From positions 434,001-498,000 of the forward strand of contig JACKCF010000002.1 of the NCBI GenBank assembly GCA_020634165.1: a stretch of 64,000 nucleotides of DNA, given 5' to 3'. The DNA comes from Anaerolineaceae bacterium. GTDB taxonomy: Bacteria; Chloroflexota; Anaerolineae; Aggregatilineales; Phototrophicaceae. The notes under the pieces are model-generated. The model did no database searches and had not been told where the DNA came from. It saw only the letters and a program-made list of their open reading frames with translations. Shown piece after piece: positions 8,389-16,646 of this stretch (its first letter is position 1; every line of letters begins with the position of its first letter). The position numbers were made by a program, and so were the translations under genes.

Positions 8389-9300
8389 TTGCAAGCAACG
8401 GAGCAACCCTCTCTTAGCTGTATTGGCATACTGGCACATCCCAAACGCGCGGCCACTTTCCCAATTGCGGAACGGGTGGAAAGCAGCTTAAAAGCGCGTG
8501 GCATCCATACCTGGCTCTATAAGCAGTGGGACGAAGATGAGCTTTCTGCGGAAGACCTGGCCGATGCCCAGATGGTGATCGCCATCGGCGGGGATGGCAC
8601 CATGTTCCGGGCCGCCCGGGCCTGTGCGCCCCACCACATTCCTGTGCTGGGCATCAATATGGGTCGCCTGGGCTTTGTGACGGAAATTCCGCAGCCCGAA
8701 GATTGGGACACGGCACTGGATCGGGTGCTAAAGGGTGACTATTGGATCGAAGAGCGCATGATGATTACTGCCGCCGTCTATACGCCGGAAGGGGTGCGCG
8801 TCGAAAGTGATGCGGTTAACGATGTGGTCATCAGCGGTGATGGGCCGGGGCGTATGGTGCAGCTTGATGCCTATATCGACCGCCACTGGACGACGACCTA
8901 CAACACCGATGCCCTGATCGTCGCTACGCCGACTGGGTCAACGGCTTATGCCCTGGCTGTCGGTGGGCCGATTCTGCCGCCTGATTTAAAAAACATCCTG
9001 ATCGTGCCCACTGCCCCGCATCTGAGTATGGATCGGGCGATTGTGCTCAGTGAAGGCTCAACGGTGAGCGTGAAAGCTGCCGAAGAAAATCGCAATGGCA
9101 TTCTGTTAACAGTCGATGGCATCCAACTGGGGACCATCAAAATGGATGAGGTCGTGCATATCAGTGCCTGTGGCAATACCAGCCGTTTTGTACGTTTGCG
9201 CTCCCGCACCTATTTCTATCGCTCACTGCTGGATCGGCTGGAACCGCGCATTTCTCTGCACAGCAAGCGCGATCTGCGCCTGAATGGACCAGGTGAATGA
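8389..9300 (+). CDS. nadK: NAD kinase
   Basis: This cytoplasmic enzyme phosphorylates NAD to NADP using ATP or polyphosphate. It has 303 residues, with the diagnostic GGDGT at 67-71, the NE/D motif region (NDVVIS) and TPTGSTAYALAVGGPI of the NAD site. Length is typical. The start is TTG at 8389, chosen because AGGAG lies 7 bases upstream and no ATG precedes the first beta strand. It is transcribed away from pstS. No operon partner is evident: the next plus-strand gene begins 110 bases later without a clear terminator between them. Confidence 0.95.
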   Translation: MQATEQPSLSCIGILAHPKRAATFPIAERVESSLKARGIHTWLYKQWDEDELSAEDLADAQMVIAIGGDGTMFRAARACAPHHIPVLGINMGRLGFVTEIPQPEDWDTALDRVLKGDYWIEERMMITAAVYTPEGVRVESDAVNDVVISGDGPGRMVQLDAYIDRHWTTTYNTDALIVATPTGSTAYALAVGGPILPPDLKNILIVPTAPHLSMDRAIVLSEGSTVSVKAAEENRNGILLTVDGIQLGTIKMDEVVHISACGNTSRFVRLRSRTYFYRSLLDRLEPRISLHSKRDLRLNGPGE

Positions 9301-9410
9301 CGGATGTCACATCTTCCCTGATGAGTGGGCGACGTTCATGCTTTTAGGAAACATTCCTGCTGTAAACTGGGGTTGTGTGTATCAACAATTACTGAGGCTT
9401 ACAAAGTATC

Positions 9411-9992
9411 ATGGCAGAAACATCATACAACTCTTTAGAAGAAGAACGTCTGGCGACCTGTTCGGTTAGGCCCAAGTGCAAAGCACCCGACGATGACATG
9501 ATGCTGCGCAGCATTCGCACGGGTCGGCTGCTGTGCTCCAAGTGTTATGTGCATACGCCCACCGGCTACATCGGCTCCGATGAAGCCAAGGCCAGTGACG
9601 ACCGCTATTTCAAAGGCACAACCAACGACTATGTTATCATCGCAGCGATTATTTTCCCGCTGTCGCTGGTTGCGTGTACAGTGGCTATGTTCATTGATGT
9701 GAATATTCTGGGTGGCTGGTTCGGCTGGATGATCGCCTTCATGATCGGCAGCGGTGCCGGAACATTTATCGCACGTACAGCACGGAATGCGACAGGTAAG
9801 CGTGTGGGTCGCCAGTCGGCGGTGGTAGCTATTGGTGCGGTTGCTTTGGCGGCACTGATGGCACCCAGCGTGTTCTATTTCATTAGTGGTTATGGTCTGT
9901 TTTTCAATTTGAGCACGCTGGACCTTGCTGCCATTATTTGTGCGGCTGGCATCGGGGTTGTGCTCTATAACAGCTTTATGCGGCGCATCTGA
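9411..9992 (+). CDS. Membrane protein with N-terminal cysteine cluster
   Basis: A 193-residue protein. Residues 17-45 hold four cysteines (Cys17, Cys23, Cys42, Cys45; the last pair is CSKC) that look like a small zinc-binding knuckle, similar to the B-box-like N-termini found before membrane domains in Chloroflexota. Four hydrophobic segments follow (about 70-93, 97-120, 130-155 and 165-188). A basic loop RTARNATGKRVGRQ lies between the second and third. Its function is unknown. It is probably separate from nadK and recN. Confidence 0.7.
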   Translation: MAETSYNSLEEERLATCSVRPKCKAPDDDMMLRSIRTGRLLCSKCYVHTPTGYIGSDEAKASDDRYFKGTTNDYVIIAAIIFPLSLVACTVAMFIDVNILGGWFGWMIAFMIGSGAGTFIARTARNATGKRVGRQSAVVAIGAVALAALMAPSVFYFISGYGLFFNLSTLDLAAIICAAGIGVVLYNSFMRRI

Positions 9993-10099
9993 GCCAGATT
10001 GTCGTCAGGTTGAGGCATTTTTAGTAGTTTGTGTCCCAATTATGATGTCTGTCTAATTCCAGATTCGCTACAATAGCGATATGCAATGGTCATCTATCT

Positions 10100-10206
10100 G
10101 ACCCCATCCCTAAACCCTTTCTTGAGGAGAGGGGATTTAAGTGAGCAAATGTGCTCATTTGCAAGGCATCCTTCCTCCTTCGGGGGAAGGACCGAGGATG
10201 GGGGTC
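10100..10206. repeat. Dispersed intergenic repeat, family A copy 1
   Basis: The element starts GACCCCATCC and ends GGATGGGGGTC, so its ends are inverted. It contains the shared blocks AGGGGATTTA and AAGGCATCCTTCC, and an extra hairpin GAGCA/TGCTC (10143-10156). It fills most of the gap between the membrane protein and recN (9993-10286). Relatives are at 14080, 18772, 29622, 41557 and 46641. Confidence 0.75.
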
Positions 10207-10286
10207 TCGTAAATACGAAAACGATAGATATGGCCATGTATACATTCATTAGACAGTGAGTATCTAGCGGAACCTGACGACAACTT

Positions 10287-12053
10287 ATGCTAGAAGAACT
10301 ACGTATCGAAAATTTCGCCATCATTGAACAGCTCACCCTGGATTTCAGTGATGGCTTTAATGTCATAACGGGTGAAACCGGCGCGGGCAAGTCGATCATC
10401 GTCGATGCGATGGAAATGCTCGTTGGCGGCAAAACGGACCAGACCTATGTCCGGGCGGGGACGGACCGCGCCATGGTCGAAGCGACGTTTGCGCTTGATG
10501 ATCGCCTGCGGGCGGCTGTCATGCCCATTCTGGTGCGCGAATCGCTGACCGAGCCGGATGAGAAACCGGAGTTCGTCACCTTCAGCCGCGAAATTCGCAG
10601 CGTCAGCAACCGCAGCATCGCCCGCGTCAATGGCATCACGGTCAGCGCGGAACTGCTGCAGGAACTTGGTGAACTGCTGGTCGATATTCACGGCCAGAGC
10701 GCTCATTTATCACTGTTGCGTCCGCGCGCTCATCTCGATTTGCTCGACCGCTATGCCGACCTGCTGGAAGTGCGCAGCGCGCTGGCCCAGGTCGTGCATA
10801 CGCTCAGTGGTATCCGCAGTGAAATTCATACTCTGGTGACTGACAAGGAAGCTCTCGAACGCCGTGCCCGTCGCCTGCGTGATGAAATTGAAGAAATCGG
10901 TGCCGCCGAACTAACCCCTGGCGAGGTCGATAGCCTGCAAAATGAGCGTGACCGCCTTGCGAACAGCGAACAGCTTGCGACCCTGGCCAACGAGGCCAAC
11001 AGTCTGCTCATAGGTGATGGCGACGACGAAAGCACCGCCGCTGTCGATCAGATTATGTTGGTGGCCCAGGTATTGGCCAAACTTTCCAAAATTGATAAAT
11101 CGCTGACGGATGACTACACCCTGGCGGAAGAAATCAGCACCAACATACAGGAATTGGGCCGCACCATTGGTCGCTATGCCGATGACCTCGAACACGATCC
11201 GGCGCGGCTGGATGAAATCGAGGAGCGCCTGGAACTGATTAAGACGCTCAAACGCCGCTACAAAGTGGAGTCGATTCAGGAATTGCTGGATTATTCTGCC
11301 AAGGCTGAGGAAGAACTGATTGGCCTGGAAAACAGCGACGAACGCCTGGAAGACCTGCGCGCGGAAGAAGAAAAAACCCTGCGCCACATCGGTGAACTGG
11401 CGCAGCGCATTCATAAAGTCCGTGAATTTGCGGGGCGCAACCTCAGCCGCCGCGTCGTCCGCGAACTGCGTGATCTGCGCATGGAGAACACCCGCTTCGA
11501 GGTGGTCATCAATACAACCGAGGATGATGAAGACGGCTGCTACATCGATGACCAGCGTTTTGCCTTCGATAGCACGGGCATTGACGATCTGGAATTCATG
11601 ATGAGCGCCAACCCTGGCGAACCACTCCGGCCATTGGCAAAAGTCGCCTCCGGTGGTGAAGCGGCGCGCATCATGCTGGCGCTCAAGCGCGTGCTCAGCC
11701 AGGCTGATGAAACGCCCATCCTCATTTTTGACGAAATCGACCAGGGCATCGGCGGGCGCATTGGTGCGGTCGTCGGCGAAAAGCTGTGGTCGCTCAGCAA
11801 TCGGCACCAGGTGATGGCAGTGACGCACCTGCCGCAGCTCGCCAGCTTTGCCGATAAGCATTACCATGTCCGCAAGAAGGTGACTAACAAGCGCACTCAG
11901 ACCGTTGTTACTGATCTGAAAAGCGACGATACCCGTGTGGCGGAACTGGCGGAAATGTTGGGCGCGTTGGGCGAAACGGGCAAAATGAGCGCCCGTGAAA
12001 TTTTGGAAGCGGCACGAGTTCGCAAGCACGATCTGACAGCCGAGCCGGGGTAA
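10287..12053 (+). CDS. recN: DNA repair protein RecN
   Basis: An SMC-like ATPase that acts early in double-strand-break repair. It has 588 residues. Walker A GETGAGKS is at 29-36. A long coiled-coil region fills the middle (about 155-360, Glu/Arg/Leu-rich). The C-terminal half has the ABC signature ASGGEAARIMLALK, Walker B ILIFDEIDQGIGG and the switch region AVTHLPQLA. Length is normal for RecN. A propeller gene begins 3 bases after its stop, so the two are cotranscribed up to the terminator at 13529. Confidence 0.96.
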   Translation: MLEELRIENFAIIEQLTLDFSDGFNVITGETGAGKSIIVDAMEMLVGGKTDQTYVRAGTDRAMVEATFALDDRLRAAVMPILVRESLTEPDEKPEFVTFSREIRSVSNRSIARVNGITVSAELLQELGELLVDIHGQSAHLSLLRPRAHLDLLDRYADLLEVRSALAQVVHTLSGIRSEIHTLVTDKEALERRARRLRDEIEEIGAAELTPGEVDSLQNERDRLANSEQLATLANEANSLLIGDGDDESTAAVDQIMLVAQVLAKLSKIDKSLTDDYTLAEEISTNIQELGRTIGRYADDLEHDPARLDEIEERLELIKTLKRRYKVESIQELLDYSAKAEEELIGLENSDERLEDLRAEEEKTLRHIGELAQRIHKVREFAGRNLSRRVVRELRDLRMENTRFEVVINTTEDDEDGCYIDDQRFAFDSTGIDDLEFMMSANPGEPLRPLAKVASGGEAARIMLALKRVLSQADETPILIFDEIDQGIGGRIGAVVGEKLWSLSNRHQVMAVTHLPQLASFADKHYHVRKKVTNKRTQTVVTDLKSDDTRVAELAEMLGALGETGKMSAREILEAARVRKHDLTAEPG

Positions 12054-12055
12054 AT

Positions 12056-13468
12056 ATGGCTTACGTGGCGCGTTTGACGCAATGGATGCTGCTCGCTCTG
12101 ATGCTCATCATTAGCGGCGTGACCACACCTGCCCAGGATGACTTCCAGCCGATTCTGGTTTTGCGCCAAACCGACACTCAGCTAGAATTCCTGAATCTAA
12201 ATGCCGATGGTTCCACGACTCTTGTTGGATCAATTCCAGGGTTGGGTTTATATCCTAACTTGGGAAGTACTTGGAGTATTCTTGTACCTATTGACGTTGC
12301 TCCTTCACCTGATGGTGAACAGGTCGCCTTTACTGCAATGAACGGAATTACCTTGGGGAATCCGACAGTTCTGTTCATCGTTGACCTCAATCCAGTGCGG
12401 GTTCGACAGTTCGAGATACCAGATATCGCTTCAGTAACATGGTCACCCAGTGGTGATGCCATCCTTCTCGGTCCACCATCACATTACATTGGTGAGCGTA
12501 TCGGTGAAAGTGGCGAGATTTACCTATTCAATATAGCAAACGAAACGCTCTCCTTGGTGATAGCCAGCGAAGAGAATTCTATCGTTAGCTACATTGATGA
12601 GGTCTTGTGGTCGCCTGATGGTCAGCGCATTGTCATGGTCTACGATATACCGAGTGCAGATCGTTTTGTCGAGGAAATTGCGCTCATCAATCGCGATGGA
12701 ACGAGTTTCCAGCCATTAACCAACATGGCTGATTTGACCCCTGAAACCATTACAAATAACTATGGCTATGTCGTGTATCGAGATGTTTGTTTTATCGAGA
12801 AGATTGAATGGTCAGAGAGCAATGCACGTTTCTACTACGCTCAGGTATGTGGGGAAGCTCCATTCCAATCTATCGCCGTGTACTCGGTTGATCTGTCTGG
12901 TAACAACCGCATAGAACTCGATTTGGCTGCATATTTCTCTGAAAACTTTGGATTAGATTTTACGGGCCAAAAATTTACTAATCTACTTGTTGCAGAGGAT
13001 ACAATATGGCTCGTTGTGAGAGAATCAAAAAGTACGCTTAACCTTGACATCATCCGTATTTCGGGTCCTAACAATGCTGAAATCGTTGCATCGTATCCAG
13101 ATCAGATCGCATCATTTGCGGCTATATCAGAAGGCAAGACAGGAATCGCGATAACAACAGCTTCAGGCGTCAGTAGCGAACAGTTTGTCCTTGATGTGGA
13201 CATAGCAACGGATCAAATTAATACACTTACGTTGCCAAAAAATGAAAATGGACTCGTTTGTCAGGTTGTATGGCTAGACAATGAGACCATTATTGTCAGT
13301 GAGGATGAAAATTATATATGTGCACCACGCGCACCGCAGACTTACAGGCCATCCAGTGCTTTTATATGGCGACCTGATACTGGCATTATTGAACCTGTGG
13401 ATTTTGGATCAGCTTCCAACCAGGGCCTTATCCTTCCGCGGCGGAATGTGCTGGGACAAAGGGAGTAA
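12056..13468 (+). CDS. Secreted WD40/TolB-like beta-propeller protein
   Basis: A 470-residue protein with a signal peptide (about 1-26, ending TTPAQ). Repeated blades have the TolB-type pattern 'WSPDG/WSPSGD' (for example VTWSPSGDAI and VLWSPDGQRI), spaced as in beta-propellers. Propellers of this type usually bind proteins or ligands outside the membrane; no partner can be named. It begins 3 bases after recN and ends before a strong terminator. The first 40 codons use the same GC-rich codons as recN, then the gene abruptly turns AT-richer, which suggests a mosaic or acquired body. Confidence 0.7.
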   Translation: MAYVARLTQWMLLALMLIISGVTTPAQDDFQPILVLRQTDTQLEFLNLNADGSTTLVGSIPGLGLYPNLGSTWSILVPIDVAPSPDGEQVAFTAMNGITLGNPTVLFIVDLNPVRVRQFEIPDIASVTWSPSGDAILLGPPSHYIGERIGESGEIYLFNIANETLSLVIASEENSIVSYIDEVLWSPDGQRIVMVYDIPSADRFVEEIALINRDGTSFQPLTNMADLTPETITNNYGYVVYRDVCFIEKIEWSESNARFYYAQVCGEAPFQSIAVYSVDLSGNNRIELDLAAYFSENFGLDFTGQKFTNLLVAEDTIWLVVRESKSTLNLDIIRISGPNNAEIVASYPDQIASFAAISEGKTGIAITTASGVSSEQFVLDVDIATDQINTLTLPKNENGLVCQVVWLDNETIIVSEDENYICAPRAPQTYRPSSAFIWRPDTGIIEPVDFGSASNQGLILPRRNVLGQRE

Positions 13469-13528
13469 ATGCGGAACTAGGGTGAGCTAGGCCTGATAAT
13501 TTCTGCTGTATACTATAATGAACAAAGT

Positions 13529-13554
13529 GGGGCGCACTGAACGCGCCCCTTTTT
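13529..13554 (+). terminator. Rho-independent terminator after recN-propeller operon
   Basis: GGGGCGC (13529-13535) and GCGCCCC (13543-13549) form a perfect 7-bp stem with a 7-base loop, followed by five T. It also rules out the TTG at 13553 as start of the next gene. Confidence 0.92.
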
Positions 13555-13573
13555 GAATCTAGGGGTCAGGGTG

Positions 13574-14038
13574 ATGAGCATCCACATCAAAGGTGTGGTG
13601 GAATTAGGCTATTCCGCTAACTACTATGAAGGCTTTGCCAGGATTGAGCTGGGTCGCGCCGATGCCTACTATCCGGCGCTGGCCAACGAAAAAGCCAACA
13701 CCGACCCTCTGCGCGGCTTCCCGGAAAATGCCTCTCTCATGACGCGGCTGGAACGGGCCTTTTATGTACTCGATACCGACCAGCCAGCGCCTTATGGGCT
13801 TTTTGTCCGTCTGCCAGATGCCATAGCCGCTGTCAACAACGGCACCGCTCAATGGCTGAACTCCGAACGCGACCGCATTTATTTTGTCGATCAATCGTCG
13901 TGGGTCAATTATGGGGAACTGGAAGCTGCGATTGGCCATCTCAAGGATTATTATGCTGTGCAGTATTTACGAGCCGTTCTCGCGACCATGAATGCCCTCG
14001 ACCCCAACGCGACGCGCTTTGTCTACTGGTTTACTTAG
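13574..14038 (+). CDS. Conserved hypothetical protein, 154 residues
   Basis: I do not recognise the family. The protein is soluble, with no signal or membrane segment, and is rich in aromatic residues (VELGYSANYYEGFARIELGR). ATG 13574 is chosen over TTG 13553 because AGGGGTCAGGG precedes it and the TTG lies in a terminator. It stands alone, and a dispersed repeat follows. Confidence 0.6.
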   Translation: MSIHIKGVVELGYSANYYEGFARIELGRADAYYPALANEKANTDPLRGFPENASLMTRLERAFYVLDTDQPAPYGLFVRLPDAIAAVNNGTAQWLNSERDRIYFVDQSSWVNYGELEAAIGHLKDYYAVQYLRAVLATMNALDPNATRFVYWFT

Positions 14039-14079
14039 AGTCTGTCAGCCCACTAGGCTAGAGGACGTTTTTATCATCA

Positions 14080-14191
14080 GACCCTGTCCTCCTGTCCTTT
14101 CACCTCACAGAGGAAGGATGCCTTTCTAAGGTATTTGACAGCAAACAAAAGTCCCCTCACATCACGGGGAGGGGATTTAGGGGTGGGGTTT
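14080..14191. repeat. Dispersed intergenic repeat, family A copy 2
   Basis: Starts GACCCTGTCCTCC, contains GGAAGGATGCCTTTC and GTCCCCTCACATCACGGGGA, and ends GGGGATTTAGGGGTGGGG. It has the same structure as the copy at 29622 and lies inverted relative to 18772. Confidence 0.8.
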
Positions 14192-14204
14192 GTGTGACGG
14201 GTCC

Positions 14205-15101
14205 TCAGGCAAAATAGCCGGATGCCGCCACGATCTCCGAAGCAGACATGAAAGTCGCTTCCTGGATGGTGCAGCCTGTCTTTTGCAGGAACGCCTGCAC
14301 CACACGGTAGCCAATCGCATAGCCGCCAAACGCGGGCATGCCGATGCCTGTACCGCCTGTGCGCATCGTCCACTGATCGCCAAAGATAAACGAACGCAGC
14401 GTATCAAAACCCGTTACTTCAAGATTATCCCCCACGAGTTGTTTGGCTGTGGCGATTTCAGCTTCATCGAACTCCGTTACGTAGAAGCCGACAATAGCCT
14501 CGCCGTAGAGCGCCGCCGCGAACGACTCCGCCAGCCCTTCATGCACGATGTAATCCGCCAATGTCGCCGTCATGATGTTCCAGGGAGCAACTTTGTAGCG
14601 AATGAGGTGGTGCATCTCATGGACGATGGCGCCTTCCAGCTTGGGCAGGTTGTATGCGTTGGGCTGGCTGTACTGCACCACAAAACGCGGCTGCATGAAG
14701 TCGGTGCCGCCCGTATAGCCATAATCATGCTGACGATCCGGCATGGGTTCGGCCAGCACCAGCCAGCCCTCGATCTCCTCAATCGGGATGCGCTCATCGT
14801 CGCCCGTGAACGAGTCAACCGCTTTTTGCATGGCTGCTGCGCCCCGTTCCCAGGCATGTGACGCTTGCAGGATAGTCATCTGCTCCGGCGTTGATGTTAG
14901 TTGATCGGGCGTCAGCCAATGCCATGCTTTGGCCCCTGCAAAGGGTTCATCAGAGTTCTGACCCCCCATAGCGACCATCTGCATCATCTGCTGCCAGGGC
15001 GCATAAAGCTGCTCTCGATAGATTTTCTCGCGCGTAGTTGCATCCGGCGCGCTGATGATCGACTCGTAAATGCCGAATGTATCAATCCATTTGGTTTTCA
15101 T
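14205..15101 (-). CDS. Predicted DUF2268-type zinc metalloprotease
   Basis: A 298-residue protein with a zincin active site HEMHH (161-165) and a downstream HEGLAE (187-192), whose Glu would be the third ligand. This spacing is that of the DUF2268 (YjaZ-like) putative Zn-protease family. There is no signal peptide, so it is probably cytoplasmic. Other conserved-looking parts are the C-terminal GYAIGYRVVQAF helix, as in the family. Its substrate is unknown. The gene is monocistronic between two repeats/intergenic gaps. Confidence 0.75.
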   Translation of the reverse strand: MKTKWIDTFGIYESIISAPDATTREKIYREQLYAPWQQMMQMVAMGGQNSDEPFAGAKAWHWLTPDQLTSTPEQMTILQASHAWERGAAAMQKAVDSFTGDDERIPIEEIEGWLVLAEPMPDRQHDYGYTGGTDFMQPRFVVQYSQPNAYNLPKLEGAIVHEMHHLIRYKVAPWNIMTATLADYIVHEGLAESFAAALYGEAIVGFYVTEFDEAEIATAKQLVGDNLEVTGFDTLRSFIFGDQWTMRTGGTGIGMPAFGGYAIGYRVVQAFLQKTGCTIQEATFMSASEIVAASGYFA

Positions 15102-15175
15102 GTTGCCTCCTTACGCAAAACGAATGACACCAACAGCGTAAGGCCTCACGTCGCGTGAGGGTCAAGCACCATTTT

Positions 15176-15988
15176 TTAGCTGTGTTTCGCCAGGAACGGC
15201 AGCACGGTTTCGGCATAGGCTTGGGACTGTTCGCAGCGAATCTGATGGCCGACGTTCGTGAATTTCACCAGTTCGCCATTCTCCCACAGGCTGATGAATT
15301 CTTCGGCATAGGGCGAAATCGCGATGCCACCTAGTTCGGGATTGCCGGCCAGCAGCAGACCAGGCACCTCAATATCTCCGGCCCAGTCATGCCAATCCGG
15401 CGATTCCTGCCATTTCATCTGGTCGAACACCGTCACGTCGAATTCATGACGCGCTTTGGCCCGTGTCAGAATATCTTCTTCGCGCCATTTGGTATATTGC
15501 ACTTGATAGGCAGCCGTAATCGCATCCAGTCCTTGCTCGACTAGCGCGATGTGGTTGTTCTTCCACTGGTTCATATCGCGTGAGCCTGTGACCGGAGCCA
15601 GCGGCGGATCTTCGGCAACAATCGCGCGCATGTGCCTGGGATAGCGTGCCGCCGCCAGCAGAACCGTCGCCGCGCCCATGCTGTGTCCGATGCCAATCGG
15701 CCTGTCAAGTTGCATAGCGTCGATCAATCCTGCCAGGTCATCGGCCAGATCGACGATGGTATACGGATGGTCAATGCGGGTGCTCGCCCCATGCCCTCTG
15801 GAATCATAGGCGATGACATCATAGTCGCCCTTCAGCTCGTCGATGAGCATCTTCGCCGATAGGGCGCTGTCGGTATAGCCATGAACATAAATGACCTGCG
15901 GCTTATCCCCGCCAGTGCGATAAGCCCGCAGCGTGCGTCCATTGACCTCAACATCATGGGTTTCATAGCTGGCGGCAAAGTCAGACAT
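15176..15988 (-). CDS. Alpha/beta hydrolase
   Basis: A 270-residue cytoplasmic hydrolase of the alpha/beta fold. It has the oxyanion region VHGYTD (35-40), DSRGHG (62-67), nucleophile elbow GHSMGA with Ser103, and a C-terminal catalytic His in NVGHQ (about 248). The substrate cannot be inferred; esterase, lactonase and dehalogenase-like members share these motifs. The frame continues upstream, but ATG at 15988 has AAGGAG 9 bases before it and the fold starts right after. Confidence 0.85.
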   Translation of the reverse strand: MSDFAASYETHDVEVNGRTLRAYRTGGDKPQVIYVHGYTDSALSAKMLIDELKGDYDVIAYDSRGHGASTRIDHPYTIVDLADDLAGLIDAMQLDRPIGIGHSMGAATVLLAAARYPRHMRAIVAEDPPLAPVTGSRDMNQWKNNHIALVEQGLDAITAAYQVQYTKWREEDILTRAKARHEFDVTVFDQMKWQESPDWHDWAGDIEVPGLLLAGNPELGGIAISPYAEEFISLWENGELVKFTNVGHQIRCEQSQAYAETVLPFLAKHS

Positions 15989-16137
15989 TTCAATAGCTCC
16001 TTCATAAAAAAGTGTCATAATGTCGCTGACTATACCGCAGCCGCTGAGGCCTGCCCATGCCGCCATCGGTGACTGTTTGATGCAACGCTTTGATTGTGAT
16101 TTACTTTCTGAAAAGTGTGTTTTTACGAGGTTCTGCC

Positions 16138-16620
16138 ATGACAATCGCGCCTGCTTTATTGATTGGTCCGCTGCAATCCAACCACTACGTGCTGCTGAAA
16201 GAAGGCCAGGGCATCACGCATGAAGAGAGCGTGAAAGCGCCACTGTATAACGTCAACTGCTATAATTGGGTGCTGGGGCATATTTTGCAGCACCGCGATA
16301 TCATGCTTGACCTGCTCGGCTTTGAAAAAGTCATGACAGCAGATGAAGCGGCGCTCTATGAAGCGGGTTCCAAACCCATCAGCGAAGATGGGCCGTCTGT
16401 GCCCTTCGAGCGCCTCATGGATATGCTGACGACTTCGCAGGCGCGCCTGATGGATGCCCTTGGCCATGTCTCGGAAGAAGCTTTGGCCAAATTGCCTGCA
16501 TCCGGTGGCGAACGCACGTTGGGCAATCGCCTCAACGGACTCATCTGGCATGAGACCTATCATGTCGGCCAAACCGAATACACACGCCAGATCGCAGGCA
16601 AAAACGACCAGATTTTGTAG
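16138..16620 (+). CDS. DinB-like metal-binding helical-bundle protein
   Basis: A 160-residue protein with the DinB/YfiT four-helix pattern: a first metal-ligand His in 'NWVLGHILQHRD' (His48) and the C-terminal pair HETYH (138-142) followed by GQTEYTRQ. Members act as bacillithiol- or mycothiol-dependent S-transferases or have unknown roles. Start ATG 16138 is preceded by ACGAGG at 16125-16130. It is divergent from the alpha/beta hydrolase gene, with which it could share a promoter region. Confidence 0.8.
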   Translation: MTIAPALLIGPLQSNHYVLLKEGQGITHEESVKAPLYNVNCYNWVLGHILQHRDIMLDLLGFEKVMTADEAALYEAGSKPISEDGPSVPFERLMDMLTTSQARLMDALGHVSEEALAKLPASGGERTLGNRLNGLIWHETYHVGQTEYTRQIAGKNDQIL

Positions 16621-16646
16621 CTCCATCAGGAAGGATACACAGCCGC

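Noticed and set aside
10911..12029. 372-codon minus-strand frame opposite recN
   Set aside because: It lies wholly inside recN, with Phe/Gln-rich composition typical of an antisense shadow.
13553..13573. TTG start for the gene ending at 14038
   Set aside because: The TTG is in the T-run of a strong terminator; ATG 13574 has its own ribosome site.
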